Below are positions 1 to 5,909 of a DNA stretch of 7,083 nucleotides, one piece after another. Position 1 is the first letter of the stretch; each line of letters begins with the position of its first letter. The notes below the pieces were generated by a model that saw nothing but the letters and a program-made list of their open reading frames with translations, searched no databases and was not told the origin of the DNA. This stretch comes from JAHWKI01 sp035513575. GTDB taxonomy: Bacteria; Gemmatimonadota; Gemmatimonadetes; Longimicrobiales; RSA9. The translations under genes were made by a program, and so were the position numbers. Where the stretch lies: assembly GCA_035513575.1 (NCBI GenBank), contig DATKBW010000233.1:1-7083 (forward strand), read 5' to 3'.

Positions 1-841
1 CCTCGGCCGCAGCCCGTCGGGGGGCGCCGGGCCGGCGTATGTCTCCGTGCACCCGACGGGGCGGTGGCTGCTGGTGGCGAACTATGGCGGCGGGAGTGTC
101 GCGCTCCTCCCCATCGGCGACGACGGCGCGCCGGGCGAGCCGGTGGACGTGGTCAAGCACCAGGGCAGCGGGCCGGACCCCGCGCGGCAGGAGGCGCCGC
201 ACCCCCACTACATCCGGACGGCCCCGGACGGCGGGCGCGTTCTCGTGGCCGATCTCGGCACGGACCGGGTGATCAGCTACCCGCCGGTCGGACGGGACAC
301 CGGCCTCGGGGAGGCCCGGGCGATCGTGACCCGTACGGCGCCGGGCGGCGGCCCCCGACACCTGGCCTTCCATCCCGGCGGGTCGGTGGTCTACCTGGTG
401 AACGAGCTCCACGGCTCCGTCACCGCCTGGTCGTACGACGGGGAGAGGGGCACGATGGACGAGCTCCAGACGGTCTCGACGCTGCCCCACGGATTCGACG
501 GCGAGAACTACAGCGCGGCGATCCACGTGCACCCGGGCGGGCGCTGGCTCTACGTCTCGAACCGCGGCGACTTCGACAGCATTGCCCTGTTCGCCATCGA
601 CCCCCGCACGGGCCTGCTAACGCCTCGTGGGCACCAGCGGGAGGGGATCGTCTGGCCGCGGAGCTTCGCCCTCCACCCCGACGGGCGGTGGCTCCTGGTC
701 GCCAACCAGCGCGCCGGCGAGGTCCGGGTGTTCGCCGTGGACCCCGGGACCGGCGCCCTCACGCCGACCGGGGAACGGGCAGCGGTGCCGGGCCCCACCC
801 ACGTGCTGCTGGCGCCGCGCTCTACCGGGGCCGCACCGTGA
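1..841 (+). CDS. Lactonase family protein (seven-bladed beta-propeller, Pgl/YkgB-like), 5' partial
   Basis: The reading frame is open from position 2, so the gene begins upstream of the window. The GTG at 47 lies inside a conserved propeller strand and is not the start. About 279 C-terminal residues are present; family members are usually around 340-390. Repeated blade motifs are clear: VHPTGRWLLVANYGGGSV near the left edge, then PHPHYIRTAPDGGRVLVADL, GPRHLAFHPGG, AAIHVHPGGRWLYVSNRGD, PRSFALHPDGRWLLVANQ and a final PTHVLLAP strand. This pattern is typical of the Lactonase family (PF10282), whose members include cytoplasmic 6-phosphogluconolactonase of the pentose phosphate pathway and carboxy-muconate lactonizing enzymes. 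The substrate cannot be decided from sequence alone. The position before I-H in the AAIHVHP strand usually carries Asp or Glu in relatives but is Ala here. The gene ends with TGA at 839-841. The next gene starts 176 bases later on the same strand and has its own possible promoter. Confidence 0.9.
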   Translation, partial: LGRSPSGGAGPAYVSVHPTGRWLLVANYGGGSVALLPIGDDGAPGEPVDVVKHQGSGPDPARQEAPHPHYIRTAPDGGRVLVADLGTDRVISYPPVGRDTGLGEARAIVTRTAPGGGPRHLAFHPGGSVVYLVNELHGSVTAWSYDGERGTMDELQTVSTLPHGFDGENYSAAIHVHPGGRWLYVSNRGDFDSIALFAIDPRTGLLTPRGHQREGIVWPRSFALHPDGRWLLVANQRAGEVRVFAVDPGTGALTPTGERAAVPGPTHVLLAPRSTGAAP

Positions 842-955
842 AGCGTGTGCTGTCGGTGGCCTGTCTCCGCCGGCCGCCGCCTGCAACCGGTGCGCACTAG
901 CAGGCCCCGCGCGGCGAATCGCCGACCCTCATGCACGGCACTCGACCGGGGGGCC

Positions 956-961
956 TATGAT
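956..961 (+). promoter_or_regulatory. Possible -10 box for the GH16 gene
   Basis: TATGAT matches five of six bases of the sigma-70 -10 consensus and stands out in a G+C-rich spacer. It lies about 57 bases before the GH16 start. No convincing -35 hexamer is visible 16-18 bases upstream, where the sequence reads roughly GCACGG, so this is a weak prediction. Confidence 0.27.
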
Positions 962-965
962 ACCG

Positions 966-989
966 GGGCCCCGAGCGGCGCCGGGGCCC
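966..989 (+). other. GC hairpin in the GH16 leader
   Basis: GGGCCCCG at 966-973 pairs perfectly with CGGGGCCC at 982-989 across an 8-base loop. No T-run follows, so it is not a canonical intrinsic terminator. It would sit in the 5' leader if transcription starts just after 961. It could also mark the 3' end of the lactonase transcript. The function is unknown. Confidence 0.4.
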
Positions 990-1017
990 TGCCGCCCCGA
1001 CACCACGAAGGGACGCC

Positions 1018-1935
1018 ATGATGAGATCGACGCTGAGCATCTCCCGGATCCCGCTCTTCCTGCTGGCTGGCGCGCTGACCACCACGCCCGGCTGCACCGC
1101 CGGCGCCCCGGCCGTACCCGGTCCGGCCTGGCCCGGTTCGACCGGCGAGGTGGTGTTCCGGGAGGAGTTCGATGGCCCGGCGCTGGATCGTTCCAGCTGG
1201 AACGTGGAGGGCCCCGATTTCTGGGTGAACAACGAGCAGCAGGCCTACATCGATCATCCCTCGGTGCTGCGGATCGTCACGGGCGATTCGGCGGCGGGGG
1301 CCGATGGGGGCGCTCTGCTGATCCAGGCCCACCCGCAGGAGCTGGTGACCGGGGCAGGGCGCGAGGTCGACTTCGTCTCCGGCCGGATCGACAGCCGCGG
1401 GAAGGTGGAGTTCATGTACGGCACCGCCGCGGCCCGCATGAAGCTGCCCGCCGGCCGGGGCCTGTGGCCGGCGTTCTGGATCCTGGGCACGGGGGACTGG
1501 CCGGCCACGGGCGAGATCGACGTGATGGAGTACGTGGGCGAGGAGGAGTGGGTCAGCCACGCCCTGCACGGTCCCGACTATTCCGGCGACACCCCCCTCG
1601 TGGACCGCTATCCGTTCCCATCGGGCGAGGACGCGACCGGCTGGCACGTGTACGCGGTGGACTGGACGCCGGAGAGTCTGGTCTTCCGGGTCGACGGAGT
1701 GCCCACGTACCGGGTGGACCGTGCGGCGGTCGAGCGGTACGGCCGGTGGGCGTTCGACAACCGCAAGTTCCTGATCCTGAACCTGGCGCTGGGCGGCGTC
1801 TACCCCCAGGGCGTCAACGGCGTCGACGCGCCGTACCCGGGTCTGCCCGGTGCCACGGTGGACCGGATCGAGGCGGGCGAGGCGAGGGTCCTGGTGGATT
1901 GGGTCCGCGTCACTCGTCACCCGGGCTCGCCGTGA
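1018..1935 (+). CDS. Secreted glycoside hydrolase family 16 (beta-glucanase/laminarinase-like)
   Basis: The 305-residue product hydrolyses beta-linked polysaccharide, by family most likely beta-1,3(-1,4)-glucan, outside the cytoplasm. Residues 1-25 form a signal sequence with a basic start and a hydrophobic stretch (IPLFLLAGAL). Cys26 in TPGC could be a lipidation site, but this lipobox is a poor match, so lipoprotein status is uncertain. The catalytic domain spans about residues 44-303. Visible GH16 hallmarks are NNEQQAY (71-77), GLWPAFWILG (148-157), the active-site signature EIDVME (166-171) with nucleophile E166, D168 and acid/base E171, WHVYAVDWTPESLVFRVDG, LILNLALGG, and a terminal VDWVRV strand. 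There is no carbohydrate-binding module. Two adjacent ATGs occur at 1018 and 1021. The purine-rich GAAGGGA at 1007-1013 is spaced better for the second. The gene ends convergently with nadD, separated from it by a mini-element. Confidence 0.93.
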   Translation: MMRSTLSISRIPLFLLAGALTTTPGCTAGAPAVPGPAWPGSTGEVVFREEFDGPALDRSSWNVEGPDFWVNNEQQAYIDHPSVLRIVTGDSAAGADGGALLIQAHPQELVTGAGREVDFVSGRIDSRGKVEFMYGTAAARMKLPAGRGLWPAFWILGTGDWPATGEIDVMEYVGEEEWVSHALHGPDYSGDTPLVDRYPFPSGEDATGWHVYAVDWTPESLVFRVDGVPTYRVDRAAVERYGRWAFDNRKFLILNLALGGVYPQGVNGVDAPYPGLPGATVDRIEAGEARVLVDWVRVTRHPGSP

Positions 1936-1943
1936 CTCGGGCC

Positions 1944-1962
1944 GGCGGGCGCGCGGCCCGCC
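1944..1962. terminator. Stem-loop after the GH16 gene, possible terminator
   Basis: GGCGGGC (1944-1950) and GCCCGCC (1956-1962) form a perfect 7-bp stem with loop GCGCG, beginning 9 bases after the GH16 stop. No T-run follows, which weakens the call. Before insertion of the adjacent mini-element this hairpin would have lain directly between the GH16 and nadD stop codons and could have served both genes. Confidence 0.4.
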
Positions 1963-1993
1963 TAGCGTGTCCTGTTCCCAAGTAGCCGCGACA
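1962..1993 (+). repeat. Left terminal inverted repeat of the mini-element
   Basis: It matches the reverse complement of 2278-2309 at 24 of 32 positions by hand alignment without gaps. Eleven of the outermost 12 bases are identical, starting with CTAG. Confidence 0.72.
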
Positions 1994-2308
1994 CGACGGG
2001 TGAGCGGCCGACGCATTTCCGTCGGCGGGCGACGTCCCGGCTGAAGTCTGGCACTGCCGACGCCGCTCGTTCTCCTTTCACGTCGGGATTCGGCGTCGGA
2101 GCGACACAGAATGCGAAGGAGCGGCGGCGCGTGCGGCCCCGACGTCGCTCAGCGCCGTGGATCGGGAACAGAGGGAGTACGAGGGGCAGGAATTCTCGAC
2201 TCACGCCGCCGCAGGGAGCCGGGGCCCCGCGGATCGACGGCTCGCGAGCCACGATCAGGCTCCCGGACCGTTCCTACTGTCGCATCAACTCGGAATGAGG
2301 ACACACTA
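1963..2308. mobile_element. MITE-like non-autonomous element inserted at CTAG
   Basis: This roughly 345-bp segment has no credible coding sequence and is bounded by imperfect terminal inverted repeats of about 32 bp. CTAG is present at both outer ends (1962-1965 and 2306-2309). Reading inward, both ends begin CTAG(C/T)GTGTCCT. Removing the segment and one copy of the duplicated TA leaves a single CTAG target between two convergent genes. IS630-type elements prefer CTAG and duplicate TA; IS481 relatives also prefer CTAG. Either could supply a transposase in trans, and the choice cannot be made from this window. The interior is rich in perfect inverted repeats. No transposase fragment is recognisable in any frame, so it looks like a mini-element or an internal-deletion derivative rather than a complete IS. 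Confidence 0.68.
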
Positions 2309-2309
2309 G
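2278..2309 (-). repeat. Right terminal inverted repeat of the mini-element
   Basis: Read on the minus strand it begins CTAGTGTGTCCT and continues with scattered mismatches through GCGACA, mirroring 1962-1993. Its outer CTAG contains the nadD stop codon. Confidence 0.72.
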
Positions 2310-2926
2310 GCCCCGGCGGCGTGGGGCTCGCGGTAGAGTCCTTCACGCTCGATCACTTCCAGCGCGGCCTCCGGCACCAGGAACCGCACCGGCTCGCCCG
2401 CGCCGACCCGGCGGCGGATCTCCGTGGAGGAGATGTCGAGCCGCGGCACCTCGATCTCCAGCAGCTCGCCCGTCGCGACGGCGCCGGGGGGGTCGGGATC
2501 CTGCCCGGCCCGGCGGAACACCACGAGCGTCGCCAGGCGGCGCAGCTCGTCCGCCTCGTGCCACGTGTCCAGCTCCCGGACCTGGTCCGCGCCGAGGACG
2601 AGGAACAGCTCCGCATCGGGATGGTCGGCGCGGAGGGCGCGGAGCGTGTCCACCGTATACGACGGCCCGTCGCGCCGCAGCTCCAGGTCGCTGACTTCGA
2701 CGCGGTCGAGCGCGGCCATGGCGGCCCGGGCCATGGCCAGCCGCACCGCGCCGCCGGTGACGGGCTGATCGCGCTTGTGGGGAGGGACCGCCGCCGGCAC
2801 GACGAGGAGCCGGTCGAGCGCGAGGCGGTGCAGGACCTCCTGGGCGACCACCAGGTGCCCCACGTGAGGGGGATCGAACGTCCCCCCGAAGACGCCGAGG
2901 CGCGGGCGTTCAGCCGTCGCGGTCAA
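2306..2926 (-). CDS. nadD: Nicotinate-nucleotide adenylyltransferase
   Basis: NadD transfers AMP from ATP to nicotinate mononucleotide to form deamido-NAD in the cytoplasm, an essential step of NAD synthesis. The 206-residue length is normal for the family. Signature elements in order are GGTFDPPHVGH (14-24), which holds the nucleotidyltransferase HxGH motif (H21-H24), then PHK (49-51), SYTVDTL (89-95), GAD (112-114), W122 and ISSTEIR (165-171) near the C-terminus. The start is TTG at 2924-2926. It is the only usable start codon between an upstream in-frame TGA and the conserved GGTFDPPH, and it leaves a typical short N-terminus. No clear Shine-Dalgarno precedes it. The upstream phosphatase remnant ends 17 bases inside nadD in another frame, so translation may be coupled. 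The stop TAG lies within the CTAG at the right end of a MITE-like element, which ends the gene without truncating it. Confidence 0.95.
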   Translation of the reverse strand: MTATAERPRLGVFGGTFDPPHVGHLVVAQEVLHRLALDRLLVVPAAVPPHKRDQPVTGGAVRLAMARAAMAALDRVEVSDLELRRDGPSYTVDTLRALRADHPDAELFLVLGADQVRELDTWHEADELRRLATLVVFRRAGQDPDPPGAVATGELLEIEVPRLDISSTEIRRRVGAGEPVRFLVPEAALEVIEREGLYREPHAAGA

Positions 2927-3188
2927 TGGAACGCCGCATCGCGGTGTGAAACGCCCCGGCCGTTGCCCGCCCGCCCGCTCGGCCCGGCGATAGAGCCCCT
3001 GGCGTCGTCGGGGAGCGCGCCCGGAGCCCCGCCAGGATCACGCGGTTGGACGCCCGGTCCGCCTCCGTGACCGGCGACGCGTCCGCCTTCTCCGTCGCCG
3101 ACGCCGTCCCGTAATGCCGCATGGCCGCCGCGCCCGCCGCCCGGGCAAGGGCTTCGGCCCGCGCGAGCTCTGTCTTCAGGTCATCCAT
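2910..3188 (-). pseudogene. Truncated inositol monophosphatase-family gene
   Basis: From the ATG at 3186-3188 the frame encodes a 92-residue product. Its first 60 or so residues look like the N-terminus of an IMPase/CysQ/HisN-type phosphatase: a helical ELARAEALARAAGAAA segment, then KADASPVTEADRASNRVI, matching the family's K-x-D-x-SPVT-x-AD motif. Intact relatives are about 250-270 residues and carry later metal-binding motifs (DPLDGT-like and WDxAA-like) that are absent here. After LRAR the expected FPDDA appears in the neighbouring frame (on the minus strand, about 3014-3000), consistent with loss of one base near 3013. What follows in any frame has no family resemblance. The broken frame then runs into the first 17 bases of nadD. 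I read this as a gene that lost roughly its last three quarters by deletion plus a frameshift. It could still be translated and couple to nadD. Confidence 0.65.
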
Positions 3189-3225
3189 TCGTCTGGATCT
3201 TCGGGAATTCAGTGGATTCAACAGA

Positions 3226-3370
3226 CTGACACGAAGTTCACGAAGCAGCCACGAAGGCCACGAAGCCCGCTGAGGGGCCCGGCAGGATGCGCCGCCCGGC
3301 AACCGGCGACGCCCGGTACCAAAATTATTATTATTTCGTGGGCTTCGTCGCTTCGCGGGCTTCGTGTCAG
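3226..3370. repeat. CACGAAG-unit inverted repeat element
   Basis: The left arm (about 3226-3266) carries four ACGAAG units starting at 3231, 3240, 3251 and 3260. The right arm (about 3335-3370) carries four TTCG(T/C) units at nearly the same spacing. The outer ends CTGACACGAAG (3226-3236) and CTTCGTGTCAG (3360-3370) are perfect reverse complements. The arms enclose a G+C-rich centre followed by an unusually A+T-rich stretch, AAAATTATTATTATT at 3321-3335. The segment is non-coding and lies between the rel gene and the phosphatase remnant. It resembles a dispersed palindromic repeat of the REP/MITE sort. Copy number elsewhere in the genome is unknown. Confidence 0.7.
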
Positions 3371-3400
3371 GTTCTTCCCACCTTCCGGGAATGCCTGACA
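3365..3400 (-). terminator. Hairpin just after rel, possible terminator
   Basis: TGTCAGG (3365-3371) pairs with CCTGACA (3394-3400), and inside it TTCCC (3375-3379) pairs with GGGAA (3387-3391), giving a two-part stem-loop. It starts 8 bases beyond the rel stop codon on the minus strand. No T-run follows on that strand, so termination may be weak or Rho-dependent. The inner arm is shared with the neighbouring CACGAAG inverted repeat. Confidence 0.45.
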
Positions 3401-3407
3401 AAATGCC

Positions 3408-5681
3408 TTACGCCTCGATGTCCGCGTCCGCGAAGTGCTCCCTCCGCTCCACCCCCAGCACCCCCTTCACCCCCCGGATCGCCTTCACGACCTTCTTCAG
3501 GTGCGCGAGGTTCTCCACCTCGACGACGAACGACCCGTTCATCCCGCCCTCCACCCCCTGGATCTCGGCGGACGCGATGTTCGTCGTGGTGCTGGTGATG
3601 GCGCTGGCGATCTCCGACAGCAGGCCGCGCCGGTCGTCGCCCTCCACGATGAGCCGGACGAAGAAGCGGTCCCCCGCCTCGGCCTTCCACTCGATCTCCA
3701 CCCGCCGCTCCGGGTGCTCCGCGAGGTTCAGGACGTTGGGGCAGTCCGTGCGGTGGATGGAGATGCCGCGGCCGCGGGTGATGTAGCCGATCACGTTGTC
3801 GCCCGGCACCGGCTGGCAGCACTGGGAGTAGCGGACCATCAGGTTCTCGAGCCCCTGGATCCGCACCGCCCGGTTCGACCCCCGGACCTTCTCCACCAGC
3901 CGCTCGAACGCGTTCGGCTCCTTCTCCGGGACGCCCGTCTCCTCCTGCGGGAAGAGCTCCTTCATCAGCGACGTGAGCCCCAGGTCCCCGCGCCCCAGGC
4001 CGGCCACCACGTGCTCGTAGTCGGGCAGCCCCAGCGCCTTCGCGGCCCGCGCCTTCGCCGCGTCGTCGGGCTTGCCGACCTTCCGCTTCCGGACCTCCCG
4101 GTCCAGCATGTCCTGCCCCAGCTTCCGCGAGCTCTCGTACTCCTCCTGCCGGATCCACTGCCGGATCTTCTGCCGGGCCCGCGCCGTCTTCACGAAGCCC
4201 AGCCAGTCCCGGGACGGGCGCTGCCGGTCGTCCGTCATCACCTCGACCGTATCCCCGTTGCGCAGCTCGCGGGAGAGCGGCGAGATCCGGCCGTTCACCC
4301 GCGCGGCCGAGCAGTGGAGCCCCACCTCGGTGTGCACCGCGAACGCGAAGTCGATGGGCGTGGCGCCCTTCGGCAGCTGCTTCACGTCGCCCTTCGGCGT
4401 GAAGATGAAGATCTCGTCCTGGAAGAGGTCGATGCGGAGGAACTCCATGAACTCCTCCGGCTCGCGCGTCTCCTGCTGCCACTCCAGCACCTGGCGGAAC
4501 CAGGTCAGCGTGTCGTCCACCTCGTCGGCGTCGTGCGGGACCTTCTGCCCCTCCTTGTACTTCCAGTGCGCCGCGATCCCGTACTCCGCGGTCCGGTGCA
4601 TCTCGTGGGTCCGGATCTGGATCTCGTACAGCCGCCCGCCCGGCCCGAAGATGGTCGTGTGCAGCGACCGGTACATGTTCGACTTGGGCGTGGCGATGTA
4701 GTCGTGGAAGCGCTCCTGGAGCGGCGTCCACTGGTTGTGGATGATCCCCAGCGCGTGGTAGCAGTTGGCGACGCTGTCCGTCAGCACCCGGATCGCCATG
4801 AGGTCGTAGATCTCGTCGTACGGGCGGCTCCGGTGCAGCATCTTGCGGTGGATGGACCACAGGTGCTTGGGGCGGCCGTACACCTCGCACGGGATCCCCG
4901 CCCTGCGCAGCTCCTCCTCCAGCGGCTGGCGGAGCGCCTCCACCCACTCCTCCCGCTCCGCCCGCCGGTCCTTCACCTTCTTCACCAGGTCCCGGTACTG
5001 CTCCGCCTCCAGGTGCTTGAAGGACAGGTCCTCCAGCTCCCACTTGATCTGCGCCATCCCCAGACGGTGCGCCAGCGGCGCGTAGATCTCCCGCGTCTCC
5101 AGCGCGATGCGACGGCGCTTCTCCGGCCGCAGGTGGTCCAGCGTCCGCATGTTGTGCAGCCGGTCCACCAGCTTGATGAGGATCACCCGTGCGTCGCTCG
5201 CCATGGACAGCAGCAGCTTGCGGTAGTTCTCCACCTGCTGCTCCGTCGACGACCGGAACTCCACCTTCCCGATCTTCGTCACCCCGTCCACCACCCGGGC
5301 GACCTCGTCGCCGAGCTCCCGCCGCACGTCCTCCAGCGTCCGCGGCGTGTCCTCCACGGCGTCGTGGATCAGGCCGGCGGCGATGGAGACGGTGTCGAGG
5401 TGCAGCTCCGTGAGGATCCGGGCGACCTCCGTCGTATGGACGATGTAGGAGTCCCCCGACGCCCGCTTCTGACCCCGGTGCGCGGACTCCGCGAAGGCGT
5501 ACGCCTTGCCGATCAGGGGCGCGTCCAGCCGGTCCGAGAACGGCTCCACCACCTCCCGCAGCCGCGTCGGCAGCCCCTCCAGCGCCTCCAGGACGCGCTC
5601 CGCCCGCTCGGCCCGGCGCGCCGCCTCGTCGCCGGGCGCGGGCGCGGCCCGGCTGCCATCCGCTGCCGCTGTGGGGTTCAC
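3408..5681 (-). CDS. rel: Bifunctional (p)ppGpp synthetase/hydrolase, RelA/SpoT family
   Basis: This cytoplasmic enzyme makes (p)ppGpp from GTP/GDP and ATP during starvation and also degrades it, setting the stringent response. The 757-residue product has the complete long-RSH layout. The HD hydrolase domain (about 50-200) carries H82, HDAVED (106-111) and LVDRLHN (171-177), with the same spacing as the catalytic residues of characterised Rel enzymes, so hydrolysis should be intact. The synthetase domain (about 255-375) has GRPKHLWSIHRKM, IYDLMAIR (D293), SNMYRSLHT (Y337) and LYEIQIR (E353). TGS follows at about 422-482, then a helical region, a Cys/His motif (C621, C622, H643, C647) and a C-terminal ACT domain (about 673-746). 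The GTG start at 5679-5681 is preceded by a strong Shine-Dalgarno with short spacing. As the only long RSH gene visible, it is probably a bifunctional Rel rather than a RelA or SpoT specialist. Confidence 0.97.
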   Translation of the reverse strand: MNPTAAADGSRAAPAPGDEAARRAERAERVLEALEGLPTRLREVVEPFSDRLDAPLIGKAYAFAESAHRGQKRASGDSYIVHTTEVARILTELHLDTVSIAAGLIHDAVEDTPRTLEDVRRELGDEVARVVDGVTKIGKVEFRSSTEQQVENYRKLLLSMASDARVILIKLVDRLHNMRTLDHLRPEKRRRIALETREIYAPLAHRLGMAQIKWELEDLSFKHLEAEQYRDLVKKVKDRRAEREEWVEALRQPLEEELRRAGIPCEVYGRPKHLWSIHRKMLHRSRPYDEIYDLMAIRVLTDSVANCYHALGIIHNQWTPLQERFHDYIATPKSNMYRSLHTTIFGPGGRLYEIQIRTHEMHRTAEYGIAAHWKYKEGQKVPHDADEVDDTLTWFRQVLEWQQETREPEEFMEFLRIDLFQDEIFIFTPKGDVKQLPKGATPIDFAFAVHTEVGLHCSAARVNGRISPLSRELRNGDTVEVMTDDRQRPSRDWLGFVKTARARQKIRQWIRQEEYESSRKLGQDMLDREVRKRKVGKPDDAAKARAAKALGLPDYEHVVAGLGRGDLGLTSLMKELFPQEETGVPEKEPNAFERLVEKVRGSNRAVRIQGLENLMVRYSQCCQPVPGDNVIGYITRGRGISIHRTDCPNVLNLAEHPERRVEIEWKAEAGDRFFVRLIVEGDDRRGLLSEIASAITSTTTNIASAEIQGVEGGMNGSFVVEVENLAHLKKVVKAIRGVKGVLGVERREHFADADIEA

Positions 5682-5684
5682 GGG

Positions 5685-5692
5685 TCCTCCCT
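5685..5692 (-). promoter_or_regulatory. Ribosome binding site of rel
   Basis: On the minus strand this reads AGGGAGGA, followed by CCC and the GTG start. It supports the non-ATG start. No in-frame ATG lies nearby, and the spacing is on the short side. Confidence 0.65.
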
Positions 5693-5752
5693 GGGAAGAA
5701 ACGCCACGGCCCGGGCCGCGCGCGGTCGCCGGCTAGGGGTGCCACTACCCCG

Positions 5753-5770
5753 GAAACGGTGCGGCGTTTC
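5753..5770. promoter_or_regulatory. Small inverted repeat in the divergent promoter region
   Basis: GAAACG (5753-5758) and CGTTTC (5765-5770) are perfect inverted copies separated by 6 bases. They lie in the 228-base gap between rel (leftward) and the PHP phosphatase (rightward). The size fits a dimeric regulator's operator or a short hairpin. There is no further evidence for a binding protein. Confidence 0.25.
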
Positions 5771-5865
5771 TGCGGTGCTGCTCCCCGAAGCTACGCGAGC
5801 GCCTGGCACGCGGCCAGCCTCTCGGGGCCACGGGATGCCGCCTTTTCCCCCGGATTTCCCCGGCG

Positions 5866-5871
5866 TAGGTT
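5866..5871 (+). promoter_or_regulatory. Possible -10 box for the PHP phosphatase gene
   Basis: TAGGTT retains the TA...T core of a -10 element and lies about 39 bases before the preferred GTG start. The -35 region is only a T-rich TTTTCC at about 5843. If real, transcription would start after the in-frame ATG at 5835, which favours the downstream GTG start. Confidence 0.25.
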
Positions 5872-5909
5872 CTCACACCGATGAATTCGCTACCCGGGCG
5901 CCGGCCGTC

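Noticed and set aside
627..1985. Long + frame spanning the lactonase end and the GH16 gene
   Set aside because: It is out of frame with both recognisable proteins and compositionally biased, with no homology pattern.
1962..2252. A 96-codon minus-strand frame inside the mini-element as a transposase or small protein gene
   Set aside because: It shows no transposase or DNA-binding motif, no Shine-Dalgarno, and includes the inverted-repeat end as coding sequence.
3226..3370. CRISPR array
   Set aside because: The units are 6-7 bases at 8-11 base spacing in inverted arms, far too short for repeats and spacers, and there are no cas genes.
3287..3598. Short + frames around the CACGAAG element
   Set aside because: They overlap the repeat and the antisense of rel, and their products are repetitive Ser/Pro/Arg-rich translations.
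3367..5745. A second long minus-strand frame overlapping rel
   Set aside because: Its product is Gly/Ala/Arg/Pro-rich with no motifs, while the 3408-5681 frame gives a perfect RSH protein. It is a by-product of high G+C codon usage.
3435..5834. A very long + strand open frame antisense to rel and in frame with the PHP phosphatase
   Set aside because: It mirrors the rel codons. The translation is a low-complexity Leu/Arg/His/Val-rich shadow without any domain. Only the part from 5910 is a real protein.
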